A DNA stretch of 33,316 nt from Haloferax marisrubri (lineage in GTDB: Archaea; Halobacteriota; Halobacteria; Halobacteriales; Haloferacaceae). How positions within the stretch are numbered: the first letter of the stretch is position 1; every line of letters starts with the position of its first letter. The notes beneath the pieces are model-generated. The model did no database searches. It had not been told where the DNA came from and saw only the letters and a program-made list of their open reading frames with translations. The position numbers and the translations under genes were made by a program. This document shows, piece after piece, positions 15,273 through 22,861 of this stretch. The stretch lies in assembly GCF_001469875.2 (NCBI RefSeq), contig NZ_LOPW02000006.1, positions 1-33,316 on the forward strand, written 5' to 3'.

Positions 15273-15845
15273 CTAGTCGTCGCCCCAGAGGGCGTCCGCG
15301 AGGCGCGACCCCGACGGGACGGCCTCGCGGAAGGGGACCGAGTCGAACGCGAGCGGCCCGTTGAGCGAGAGGAAGCCGAGTTCGCCCTCGGGCGCACGGT
15401 CGAGGTTCGTCAGGAACGCCACCTTTCGGACGGCTTCGACGCCCTCGACGGTCGCCTCGGGGTCGACCGACTCGTACAGGGCGGCGTGTTCCCGGACGTG
15501 TTCGACGCAGCGTTTCGTCGGCGCGAACAGCAACAGCGCGTGGACGCCCGGCCCCTCGCGGCCGAGTTTCGTTCGGATGGCGTGCTCGTCGTCCTTGTAG
15601 AAGTAGCGCTCCATGCGGCGGTACTGGCGGAGTATCTCGTTCGCGCCGGTGGCGTGGCGGACGGCGGCGTCGGCCTTGAGTTCGATGAGGTAGTCAACCG
15701 GTTCGGGCGTCCGCACCCTGACGTACACGTCGGCGACGCCGCGGTTCCCGTAGTGGTCGTACGGCTCTTCGAGGTGAATCTCCACGTCGTCGAAGGCCGC
15801 CCGGAAGTGCTCGACCACCCGCGTCGCCAACTCGTCCTCGCGCAT
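15273..15845 (-). CDS. Hypothetical protein with PD-(D/E)XK-like nuclease signature
   Basis: The 190-residue protein shows the core pattern of the PD-(D/E)XK nuclease fold: an N-terminal helix (ELATRVVEHFRAAF), Asp39 in GVADVYVRV, then Glu55-Leu-Lys57 in DYLIELKAD on the next strand. A basic helix follows (RQYRRMERYFY). A later strand HALLLFAP fits a core beta strand. The function is inferred from the motif alone; no methylase, helicase or restriction partner is nearby, so it may be a housekeeping or inactive family member. The start is the ATG at 15845. It is divergent from the lipoprotein gene at 15956 across 110 bases. Confidence 0.65.
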   Translation of the reverse strand: MREDELATRVVEHFRAAFDDVEIHLEEPYDHYGNRGVADVYVRVRTPEPVDYLIELKADAAVRHATGANEILRQYRRMERYFYKDDEHAIRTKLGREGPGVHALLLFAPTKRCVEHVREHAALYESVDPEATVEGVEAVRKVAFLTNLDRAPEGELGFLSLNGPLAFDSVPFREAVPSGSRLADALWGDD

Positions 15846-15936
15846 CTGTCGGTCGAGACGAGGCGACCGTCGGGGAAATGTCCCGCGGTTCGGCCGGCGG
15901 CGACCCGACACATCGGAAAACACATACCGCGGGCGT

Positions 15937-15952
15937 TCGGTTGGAGAACCGA
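15937..15952. promoter_or_regulatory. Inverted repeat between TATA and start codon
   Basis: TCGGTT (15937-15942) and AACCGA (15947-15952) flank GGAG, three bases ahead of the ATG at 15956. An ACACATACC TATA-like element lies at about 15919-15927. It could be an operator or a hairpin over the start site. Confidence 0.4.
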
Positions 15953-15955
15953 CAT

Positions 15956-16567
15956 ATGTCCCTGCCGACCCGCAGACAGGTCCTCCGCGCCGGCGGCGCG
16001 TCCCTCGTCGCCGCGCTCGCCGGGTGTTCCGGCGAGGGGTCCAGTTCCAGTTCGGACGTGCCGTCCGGTCCCTCCCCGGACACGCTCGTCACCGACTACG
16101 ACGTCTTGACAGTTCGAAACGAGGCCAATACCGCGATTTTCCGAGACGCCGCCCGCGACGACGAAGACGCGGAGTCGTCGTATCCCGATGATTTCCTCGT
16201 CACCACCGACGAGGAACGTGCGGACGTCGCGGTCGCGGCCGAACCCGACGGCATCGACGAGGCCCGCGCGTTCGTCGACGAGACGAATTTCGACGAGCAA
16301 ACGCTCGTCATCACCCAGCACCGGCCAAACGCCTGCCACCGGGTGAAACTGCTGTACGTCACGCACCCGCCGGACAGCGTCGTCCATCTCGACTTCTGTT
16401 ACCCGCTCCGCGACGCGTCGGTCGAGTGCTCCGTGGACGACCGCCACGTCGTCGCCTCGCTGGTGCGACTGCCCTACTCATCGCAGGACGAATCGGGGTG
16501 GGGCCACGGCAGCGGAAGCAGTTGTCACCTCCCACCGTCGCTCCGAACCGAGACGGAGGACGCCTGA
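15956..16567 (+). CDS. Tat lipoprotein of unknown function, cysteine-rich C-terminus
   Basis: This 203-residue exported lipoprotein has PTRRQVLRAGG and lipobox LAGC with Cys24, then a serine-rich linker. The folded part begins near DYDVLTVRNEANT. Four cysteines occur late: NACHRVKL, HLDFCYPL, SVECSVDD and GSSCHLPP. Several are next to histidine, which suggests disulfides or a metal site. I do not recognise the family. It ends one base before the next lipoprotein gene starts, so the two form a tight operon. The inverted repeat immediately upstream of the ATG suggests regulation. Confidence 0.75.
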   Translation: MSLPTRRQVLRAGGASLVAALAGCSGEGSSSSSDVPSGPSPDTLVTDYDVLTVRNEANTAIFRDAARDDEDAESSYPDDFLVTTDEERADVAVAAEPDGIDEARAFVDETNFDEQTLVITQHRPNACHRVKLLYVTHPPDSVVHLDFCYPLRDASVECSVDDRHVVASLVRLPYSSQDESGWGHGSGSSCHLPPSLRTETEDA

Positions 16568-16568
16568 G

Positions 16569-17927
16569 ATGCCCCGAACGCGACGCGACGTGCTCGCCTC
16601 GCTCGCCGGGGTCGGCGTCGCCGGACTCGCGGGCTGTACCGCGCTCGACGCGGGCGAATCGGAATCCGACGGCCCGACGCTCGACCCGGCGGCGCTCGAA
16701 GCGGTCATGGAACTCGGGTCGCCGGCGTTCCCGGCCCGCGTCCCGGCCCCCATCGCGGAGTCGTACCTCGAACAGAGTCGCGCTCGCGCCCGCGAACTCC
16801 TCGACTCCTGTCCCGAGACGATGTCTCCCGAGGAAGTCCCGAACGAGGGCGTCCGCAACGTCTACGCCGAGGCGTACGCAGGCGCCACCGCGGCCCTCGA
16901 ACGGACGACGGCGGACGAATCGCCCTTCGAGACGCTTCGGGGACTGCGCTACGCCCGCGGGGCCGCGGCGATGGCGAAAGGGACCTACGACGCCGCAGTC
17001 GGCGACCGCACCGAGTCGGACGTGCGTGACGAGGCCGCGGCGGTCCGCGCCGACATCGAGTCGTTTCGGCTCGGCACGCGCTACCTCGGCGACGAACCGG
17101 ACCGGGCGCTCGTCGTGTACGAGGCCGTCGAGAACCTCGTCGCGGCGGCGGTCCGGTATCTCGACAACGCCGACGAGTACGGCCGCTACGCCGACAGCGC
17201 CCCGCGGGTCGGCGAACTGCTCGACGCGGTCGAGTCCGCGCGGGCGTCGCTCGACGGCGCGCGCCACGTCCGCGACCGCTATCTGGCGTCGATTGCCGAC
17301 CCGGTGGACTTCACCGACGCGTTCGAGTCGACCGCGTCCTCGCTCGCCGGAATCACCGAGGACCGCCGGGCGAAGTACCCCGAGGAGGGAGGGCTCGAAG
17401 CCGTCATCGAGGGCGAGGGGTTCGACCCCGAGGAACTCGAACGCACGCCGGCCAAAGACCTGCTGGTGGAGACGTTCGTCGAAGTCGAACGCGGGCTTCA
17501 GGACATCCGTGAGGGCCTCCGAAGCGACCGCTTCGCCACCGCGCTCGTGGGCGCTCACACAGCCGAGACGCACCGCCGCGCGTTCGAAGACGCTGTCACG
17601 GCGGTCAAGCGAGGCCGGTACGAGTCGGTCGAGTCCGCGGCCGCGGTCAGGGACGCGAAACTCGGCGCGCTCGAAGCGCTCGAAGCCGCCCGCTCGGACG
17701 GGTCGAACCCGCACCTGACGCGGCGCGCGCTGGTCGATATCGCCCATATGGTCGACCGCGGAGACGGCTACTTCCGCGACGACTACTACGAGGACGGCGA
17801 CCCTCGGGCCGCGCGAAACGCGCTCGCGCAGTACGCGACCACCGAGTTCGCCGCGCGCGAGACGTCCGACGTGAGCGCGTGGGTGCTCGGAATGCTCGCG
17901 GCCGAGCGTGGCGGCGTCGGACGCTGA
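16569..17927 (+). CDS. Large helical Tat lipoprotein of unknown function
   Basis: This 452-residue exported protein opens with MPRTRRDVLASLAG and has a lipobox cysteine at 23 (LAGC). The remainder is almost entirely alpha-helical, with long amphipathic helices rich in Ala, Glu and Arg, and only one further cysteine (ELLDSCPETM). This resembles helical-bundle or TPR-like lipoproteins, but I see no clean repeat. It directly follows the cysteine-rich lipoprotein, so the two probably work together at the outer face of the membrane. The function is unknown. Confidence 0.75.
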   Translation: MPRTRRDVLASLAGVGVAGLAGCTALDAGESESDGPTLDPAALEAVMELGSPAFPARVPAPIAESYLEQSRARARELLDSCPETMSPEEVPNEGVRNVYAEAYAGATAALERTTADESPFETLRGLRYARGAAAMAKGTYDAAVGDRTESDVRDEAAAVRADIESFRLGTRYLGDEPDRALVVYEAVENLVAAAVRYLDNADEYGRYADSAPRVGELLDAVESARASLDGARHVRDRYLASIADPVDFTDAFESTASSLAGITEDRRAKYPEEGGLEAVIEGEGFDPEELERTPAKDLLVETFVEVERGLQDIREGLRSDRFATALVGAHTAETHRRAFEDAVTAVKRGRYESVESAAAVRDAKLGALEALEAARSDGSNPHLTRRALVDIAHMVDRGDGYFRDDYYEDGDPRAARNALAQYATTEFAARETSDVSAWVLGMLAAERGGVGR

Positions 17928-18048
17928 CGGGCCGTTTCGTCCGTTTTTCGCCGTGTTTTCGACTACCTCGCCAGTCCCCGACGTGTCCGTGCGCCCGCCT
18001 CGCCCGGCCGGGGAAATTACGTGTCGGCGGGCGTACCACGTTCCCACG

Positions 18049-19476
18049 ATGTCTGCCGAACCATTCGTCGTCGTCGGCGGCGACGCCGCCGGACTCTCCG
18101 CCGCGAGCAAGTTCGCCCGTGCCGATACCGACCGCGACGTCGTCGTCTTCGAGAAGGGCCGCTGGGTCTCCTACGCCCACTGCGGCACGCCCTACTTCGT
18201 CAAAGGCGAGGTCGAGAAGCTCACCGACATGCTCTCGCTGTCGCCCGAGGCGGCCGCCGACCGCGGCATCGACCTCCGGCGCGAACACGAGGTCGTCGCC
18301 GTCGACACCGACGAACGGGTCGTCACGGTCGCCGGCCCGGACGGGACGTTCGAACAGCCCTACGGCGACCTCCTCATCGCCACCGGTGCGCGGGCGCTCC
18401 GCGAACCGATAGACGGCATCGACCTCGACGGCGCGTTCACGCTCCACGGCCTGGACGACGCGGCGGCGATTCGGTCGTTCCTCACCGACCCGGTCGAGGC
18501 CTCGGTCGCCGACCTCGGGGGCGGCGGGTTCGTCGACGAGGCGCGCGCGGCCCGCTTCGGCGCGATGGAACCGCCCGAGTCGGTCGCCATCGTCGGCGGC
18601 GGCTTCGTCGGCGTCGAGATGGCTGAGGCGTTCACCGCTCACGGCCTCGACGTGCACCTGTTCCAGCGCTCCGGGCACGTCCTCGGATCGTTCGGCGACG
18701 CCGTGGGCGAGCGGGTCGAGGAACATCTCGAAGCCCACGGCGTCACGCTCCACCTCGGCGCGTCGGTCGAGCGACTCCGCGGCGACGACGCGGGCCGGGT
18801 CGAGGCCGTCGTCTGCGAGGGCGACGAACTCGCGGTCGACGCGGCGATGGTCGGTATCGGCCTCCGACCCAACTCGGACCTCGTCGCCGACGCGGTCGAC
18901 CTCGGCGAGACGGGCGCTATCGCGGTCGACGACTACGGACGGACGAGCGCAGAGCGCGTCTACGCCGCGGGCGACTGCGCCGAAATCGACCACGTCGTCA
19001 CCGGCGAGCCGACGTGGAACACGCTCGGCCTGCCCGCGAACCGCGCCGGGCGCGCCATCGGCCAGACCGTCGCCGGCGACCCCGAACCCATCGGGACCGT
19101 CGCGAACACCTCGGTCGTGAAGGCGTTCGACCTCGAATGCGGCCGCGCCGGCGTGACCGACCTCGACGAGGCGCGCGACGCCGGCTTCGACCCCGTCTCG
19201 GAGACCATCACCGCCGGTTCGCGGTCGGGCTACTACCCCGGGTCCGCCGAGACGACCGTCACGCTCGTCGCCGACCGCGACACTGGACGACTGCTCGGCG
19301 GCACCATCGTCGGGGCCGACCGCGCCGCCGTCAGAATCGATACCGTGGCGACCGCGCTCGCCTCGGAGCTAACCGTCGCCGAGGTGGAGCGTCTCGACCT
19401 CGGCTACGCGCCGCCCTTTAGTCCCGTCTGGGACCCGATTCTGACCGCGGCGAAGGTCCTCCGAGGCTCGTTGTAG
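18049..19476 (+). CDS. FAD-dependent CoA-disulfide reductase / NADH oxidase family protein
   Basis: This 475-residue pyridine nucleotide-disulfide oxidoreductase has an FAD-binding VVVGGDAAGLSAAS at the N-terminus, a single active-site Cys45 in SYAHCGTPYF, an NAD(P) Rossmann motif VAIVGGGFVGVEMAEAF, the second FAD motif VYAAGDCAEID and a C-terminal dimerisation domain (about 350-475). One cysteine rather than a CxxxxC pair is the mark of CoA-disulfide reductases, NADH oxidases and peroxidases. About 30 residues (SVADLGGGG through GAMEPPE) are inserted just before the NAD Rossmann motif compared with the forms I know. No rhodanese domain is attached. A TATA-like GAAATTACG about 33 bases upstream fits a leaderless mRNA. 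Confidence 0.87.
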   Translation: MSAEPFVVVGGDAAGLSAASKFARADTDRDVVVFEKGRWVSYAHCGTPYFVKGEVEKLTDMLSLSPEAAADRGIDLRREHEVVAVDTDERVVTVAGPDGTFEQPYGDLLIATGARALREPIDGIDLDGAFTLHGLDDAAAIRSFLTDPVEASVADLGGGGFVDEARAARFGAMEPPESVAIVGGGFVGVEMAEAFTAHGLDVHLFQRSGHVLGSFGDAVGERVEEHLEAHGVTLHLGASVERLRGDDAGRVEAVVCEGDELAVDAAMVGIGLRPNSDLVADAVDLGETGAIAVDDYGRTSAERVYAAGDCAEIDHVVTGEPTWNTLGLPANRAGRAIGQTVAGDPEPIGTVANTSVVKAFDLECGRAGVTDLDEARDAGFDPVSETITAGSRSGYYPGSAETTVTLVADRDTGRLLGGTIVGADRAAVRIDTVATALASELTVAEVERLDLGYAPPFSPVWDPILTAAKVLRGSL

Positions 19477-19688
19477 GCCGCGCCGGTTCGAAATCCGAAC
19501 CGAACAAAACGACTATTATCGACTGTGTGGTAACGATACGCTCACGTGCTGGACATTCCTCCAACTGAACGCGGGCGTATCGAATTCGGGTCGGCGGAGC
19601 CGGAACGGTCGGCGGACTCCGAACGGTCGACGGCACCGATGGAGCGGCCGAGTCGGGCGCGGCCGCGTCGCCGACCGCCGAGCGGAGC

Positions 19689-20615
19689 GTGGTGTCGGTG
19701 AACGGCCGGGTCGCGGCCGGACTGTTCGTACTCCTGGGGCTCCTCTGGGGGAGTTCGTTCGTCGCCATCGAGGTCGGCCTCGCGTACTTCCCGCCGCTGC
19801 ACTTCGCGGCGCTTCGGTTCTTCCTCGCGGGGCTCATCGTCCTCGGCTACGCCGCCGTCTCGACCGACTACTGGCGGCCGCACAGCCGGACCGACTGGAC
19901 GCTCGTCGGCGTCTCCGGCGGCCTCCTCATCGGCGCGCACCACGCGTTTCTCTACCTCGGGCAGGAACACGTCCCTGGCGCGGTGGCGGCCATCGTCATC
20001 AGCCTCGGGCCGGTCCTGACCGCGCTGTTCGCGACGGGCATCCTCGGCGACCGCATCTCGGGGCTCGGCGTCCTCGGGTTCGGCTTCGGCTTCCTCGGGG
20101 TCGGCCTCGTCGCCCAACCGGACCCGAGCGCGCTCCTCTCCAGCGACGTGGTCGGCGTCGCCATCGTCTTCGTCGCCTCGGCGTGTTTCGCCCTCGGTGC
20201 CGTCCTGACGCGTCCCTTCTCGTCGGACATCCCGGCGCGGACGCTCCAGGCGTGGGCGATGCTGTTCGGGGCCGCGCTCCTGTCCGTCGCGGGCGTCGCC
20301 ACCGGCGAATCGCTCGCGGCCATCGAGTGGTCCGGCGTCGCCGTCGGCTCGCTGCTCTATCTCGCCGTCGTCAGCGGCGCGGGCGCGTTCCTCATCTACT
20401 TCGAACTGCTCGGGCGGTTCGGCCCGACGCAGATAAACCTCATCGGCTACCTCGAACCCGTCTCCGCGACGCTTCTCAGTTGGGCCTTCCTCGGCCAACT
20501 CATCGACGCCGTGACCGCGCTCGGCTTCGTCTCCATCTTCGCCGGCTTCGCGCTCATCAAGCGCCGGGCGCTCGGCGAGTTGCTCGCGGGTGCGCGCGGT
20601 CGGTCTGCGGAGTGA
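19689..20615 (+). CDS. EamA/DMT-family membrane transporter
   Basis: This 308-residue permease has ten predicted membrane helices in two EamA repeats. The first starts GLFVLLGLLWGSSFVAIEV and contains HFAALRFFLAG; the second includes VAIVFVASACFALGAVLTRP and ends ALGFVSIFAGFALIKRR. DMT exporters move metabolites, amino acids or drugs out of cells; the substrate cannot be named. Three in-frame GTG codons (19689, 19692, 19698) could each start translation; I list the first. A TetR regulator 75 bases downstream on the same strand may control it. Confidence 0.88.
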   Translation: MVSVNGRVAAGLFVLLGLLWGSSFVAIEVGLAYFPPLHFAALRFFLAGLIVLGYAAVSTDYWRPHSRTDWTLVGVSGGLLIGAHHAFLYLGQEHVPGAVAAIVISLGPVLTALFATGILGDRISGLGVLGFGFGFLGVGLVAQPDPSALLSSDVVGVAIVFVASACFALGAVLTRPFSSDIPARTLQAWAMLFGAALLSVAGVATGESLAAIEWSGVAVGSLLYLAVVSGAGAFLIYFELLGRFGPTQINLIGYLEPVSATLLSWAFLGQLIDAVTALGFVSIFAGFALIKRRALGELLAGARGRSAE

Positions 20616-20667
20616 GGCCGTCGTCGCGTCCCGCGTTTCGCCCGCGGAGCAACGGACACAAGTAGTC

Positions 20668-20687
20668 GAGCGAGCGAACACTCACTC
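20668..20687. promoter_or_regulatory. Imperfect inverted repeat at the tetR start, candidate operator
   Basis: GAGCGAGCG and CACTCACTC flank AA and are near-complementary (7 of 9 positions). The site ends three bases before the ATG at 20691, so binding would block transcription or translation. Autoregulation by the encoded TetR protein is an inference. Confidence 0.4.
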
Positions 20688-20690
20688 ACC

Positions 20691-21284
20691 ATGCCCGCCG
20701 ACTCCGTGCCGCCCGAGCAGAAAGCACAGATTGCGAACGCGGTCCGCGCGGCGCTCGCCAAGCACGGCTACGCTCGGCTGACGACGAAGAAGGTGGCCGC
20801 GGAGAGCGAAAAGAGCGAGGCGGGGCTGTACTACTACTACGACTCGAAAGACGAGATGATAGTCGCGTTCCTCGAAACCTCCGAGGACTACCTCGCGCGG
20901 AGCCTCGACGAAATCGACGCCGAGGGGCCCGAAGAGCGACTTCGAGCGGTCTGCGACATCCTCATCGTCGACGAGGACGACGCGGCCGCCGCCGGCGTCA
21001 ACATCGCCGTCATGGAACTCCTCTCGCACGCGCCGCACAACGAGACGCTCCGCGAACCGCTGCTCAGGATGGAGCGCCACACCCTCGGCGTCATCGCCGA
21101 CATCGTCCGCGACGGCGTCGAACGGGGCGTCTTCCGCGAGGTCGACCCCGAGGGAACGGCCGCGTTCGTCCTCTCGGCGACCGACGGCTACACCGGCTTT
21201 GCCCTCGCGCTCGGGATGGAAGGCGTCGGCGACGACCTCCGGGCGTCGCTGTCGGCGTACATCGACTCGCTGTTAGTCGAGTGA
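20691..21284 (+). CDS. TetR-family transcriptional regulator
   Basis: The 197-residue regulator has a TetR N-terminal helix-turn-helix: ANAVRAALAKHGYARLTTKKVAAES followed by the recognition region SEAGLYYYYDSKDEMIVAF. The C-terminal helical domain would bind a small molecule and mediate dimerisation. Its position just behind the EamA transporter suggests it controls an exporter, a common pairing. An inverted repeat right at its start codon suggests it represses itself. The ligand is unknown. Confidence 0.9.
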   Translation: MPADSVPPEQKAQIANAVRAALAKHGYARLTTKKVAAESEKSEAGLYYYYDSKDEMIVAFLETSEDYLARSLDEIDAEGPEERLRAVCDILIVDEDDAAAAGVNIAVMELLSHAPHNETLREPLLRMERHTLGVIADIVRDGVERGVFREVDPEGTAAFVLSATDGYTGFALALGMEGVGDDLRASLSAYIDSLLVE

Positions 21285-21438
21285 GCGCGGGCTCGGCCCG
21301 CTGTTTTCGCTGACCCCCTTCCCGTCCGGCACATTTCCGCCGAATCGGCCGCTTAGAGTGGACAAACGTCTGTCGAAGGGTCGTGGTACCTTGACTCTCA
21401 GAAGTGTTATCCGTCGGGCTCCCCTCGATTTGTTCGTA

Positions 21439-21645
21439 ATGGCACACGGCAAAGTTGATTTCTTCAACGACACTGGCGGCTACGGTTTCATCTCTACTGA
21501 CGACGGCGACCTCGACGACGACGAAGACGTGTTCTTCCACATGGAAGACGTCGGCGGCGACGACCTCACCGAAGGTACCGAAGTCGAGTTCGACATCGAG
21601 TCCTCGCCCAAGGGCCCCCGCGCGGCGAACGTCGTCCGGCAGTAA
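21439..21645 (+). CDS. cspA: Cold-shock domain protein
   Basis: This 68-residue single cold-shock domain (OB fold) binds single-stranded nucleic acid and acts as an RNA chaperone. It starts MAHGKVDFFNDTGGYGFIS, with the RNP1-like GGYGFIS, then an acidic loop DDGDLDDDEDV characteristic of halophiles, RNP2-like DVFFHMEDV and the closing GPRAANVVRQ. A TATA-like GTGTTATCC at 21404-21412 lies about 30 bases ahead of the ATG, pointing to a leaderless mRNA. A strong hairpin terminator follows. Confidence 0.95.
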   Translation: MAHGKVDFFNDTGGYGFISTDDGDLDDDEDVFFHMEDVGGDDLTEGTEVEFDIESSPKGPRAANVVRQ

Positions 21646-21658
21646 CACCGAGACGCGA

Positions 21659-21677
21659 CTGCCGATTATCTCGGCAG
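21659..21677 (+). terminator. Hairpin terminator after the cold-shock gene
   Basis: CTGCCGA (21659-21665) pairs perfectly with TCGGCAG (21671-21677) over the loop TTATC. A run of five T follows at 21690-21695. It begins 13 bases after the stop codon. Confidence 0.6.
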
Positions 21678-21781
21678 ACGCCGACCTCGATTTTTCAGAC
21701 TATCACGCGCTGAGCCGATGCGCTCCGTTTCTGCACCTGTACTCGCTCCGCGTGAAGAGGTAGACTGTCTCTCTCGGTCAT

Positions 21782-21819
21782 AATCACGGCACTCAGGAGT
21801 GCTCCGTCTAACCGTGATT
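21782..21819. repeat. Nested inverted repeats left of the cassette
   Basis: AATCACGG (21782-21789) and CCGTGATT (21812-21819) form an outer 8-bp stem. Inside is the perfect hairpin GCACTC-AG-GAGTGC (21789-21802). The right arm runs into the 8-base direct repeat next to the cassette. From 21696 to 21781 I see no gene. Confidence 0.5.
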
Positions 21820-21823
21820 TTCC

Positions 21824-21838
21824 GGCTCTGTTGAAATC
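21824..21838 (+). repeat. Left terminal inverted repeat of the cassette
   Basis: GGCTCTGTTGAAATC, followed by ATCAGTCACTGATAG, which is a diverged continuation of the repeat. Confidence 0.75.
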
Positions 21839-21959
21839 ATCAGTCACTGATAGTTTGTTGAGGCCGTGCTGAATAGAGAGCGCGAATGCAGCATCGAGCT
21901 GTTGGTGGCCGATGCGGCGGAGAGTATATCTATTGAGAACATGTTATTTGACTAACCGC

Positions 21960-22661
21960 ATGCACTGGAGGATCGAATTCATACACGAACGCACACCAGA
22001 CGCAGCCCTTGTAAGCCGCGTACTCTTTTTTCTCGTCTCACGCGGTGTACGCTACAACACTGAGTCGGCATCTGGATGGTACATGATACTTCCTCACGGT
22101 GAAGACAACGAACAGATTACGGGGAGTGAGTCGGGTGAGAGTGACTGTACCGAATGCCTCGGCAACATCATCGAACAGTACCGCAAGTTCGACCCCGAGA
22201 CCACTTCGTTAACCATTGTACTCGACTTCGAGCCCGAACGAGGCATGCCCTTCACGCTTAGCGTCGTTCCAGCACCCGAGAACAAGTCCAGAATCAAGAT
22301 GCGAACCCACCAGAATTTCGTCCCAAACGAGGCAGTCCACGATGCGTTCGTTTACTGTGCGAGAGACCTGTTCAGCCGACTGGGGTTCGTCTATGGGTCG
22401 TACTCGAACGAGAACCAACCGTCGATTCCAACTGACGAGCGAGCCCTTTTTGAGCGTCCTGTGCAGGCAATCACGTTCTACGACGCTGGCCTTGCGGACT
22501 TGATTGGTCGTGAGCGACTGCTATCGATTCCCGCTGGACACGCTGAAGAACTTTCCAACGGAGGAGTATTCCTCTATGTTTGTGACAATCAGTTCGGCGG
22601 CTGTGACGACCTCGATGTCGTCAGGGAATTCTTGGCGAGCGATGGTTCGTTGGATGAATGA
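21960..22661 (+). CDS. Unknown protein carried by the insertion cassette
   Basis: I do not recognise this 233-residue protein. It starts MHWRIEFIHERTPDAAL; an alternative in-frame ATG lies at 21912. It is predicted soluble, mixed alpha/beta, with no signal or membrane helix. A CTECL motif lies near residue 70, with single cysteines near residue 132 (VYCARDLF) and in VYVCDNQFGGCDD-type sequence near the end (LYVCDNQFGGCDD). The C-terminal part (SNGGVFLYVCDN) has the look of small immunity-type proteins, but that is only an impression. Codon use is less GC-biased than in all neighbours, consistent with transfer. It is the only gene between the terminal repeats. Confidence 0.75.
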   Translation: MHWRIEFIHERTPDAALVSRVLFFLVSRGVRYNTESASGWYMILPHGEDNEQITGSESGESDCTECLGNIIEQYRKFDPETTSLTIVLDFEPERGMPFTLSVVPAPENKSRIKMRTHQNFVPNEAVHDAFVYCARDLFSRLGFVYGSYSNENQPSIPTDERALFERPVQAITFYDAGLADLIGRERLLSIPAGHAEELSNGGVFLYVCDNQFGGCDDLDVVREFLASDGSLDE

Positions 22662-22777
22662 GTCACTAATGTAGCCACACGACCCGCCTGTGGTACAACT
22701 GATGTGTAGGATTGCACAGTAGAGTCGTGCTGAACTCTCCCTCTGTCTGTGTCGCGCGGATTCTGTCAAAGTCTAAG

Positions 22778-22792
22778 GATTTCAACAGAGCC
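22778..22792 (-). repeat. Right terminal inverted repeat of the cassette
   Basis: GATTTCAACAGAGCC, the exact reverse complement of the left end. Between 22662 and 22777 I see no gene. Confidence 0.75.
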
Positions 22793-22810
22793 GATTTCCC
22801 TAATGCGCTA

Positions 22811-22824
22811 AGTAAGTGCTTACT
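22811..22824. promoter_or_regulatory. 14-bp perfect palindrome, candidate operator
   Basis: AGTAAGTGCTTACT lies seven bases upstream of the TATA box at 22831-22839, and a partial copy (CAGTAG) falls between them. The position suits a repressor or activator of the downstream membrane-protein gene. Confidence 0.5.
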
Positions 22825-22830
22825 CAGTAG

Positions 22831-22839
22831 GTTTATGTT
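22831..22839 (+). promoter_or_regulatory. TATA box upstream of the DUF2306-like gene
   Basis: GTTTATGTT is centred 27 bases before the ATG at 22862, so transcription should start at or very near that codon. The annotated membrane-protein start is 80 bases further on. Confidence 0.5.
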
Positions 22840-22861
22840 GCTCCTCGAACGAGTCGAGTCC

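Larger units (their letters stand above)
21824..22792. mobile_element. Transposase-less mobile insertion cassette
   Basis: The 969-base segment is bounded by perfect 15-bp inverted repeats, GGCTCTGTTGAAATC at 21824-21838 and its complement at 22778-22792. Similarity extends inward, about 24 of 30 bases matching. GATTTTCC (21816-21823) and GATTTCCC (22793-22800) lie directly outside and differ at one base, as expected of an aged 8-bp target duplication. The inside is visibly AT-richer than the flanks. It has one open gene on the plus strand and no transposase. Eight-base duplications and such ends fit an IS5/ISH1- or IS1595-type origin; I cannot decide which. It would need a transposase supplied in trans. 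Confidence 0.7.

Noticed and set aside
21823..22793. An intact insertion sequence with its own transposase
   Set aside because: No open frame inside resembles a transposase; the only long gene is an unrelated soluble protein.
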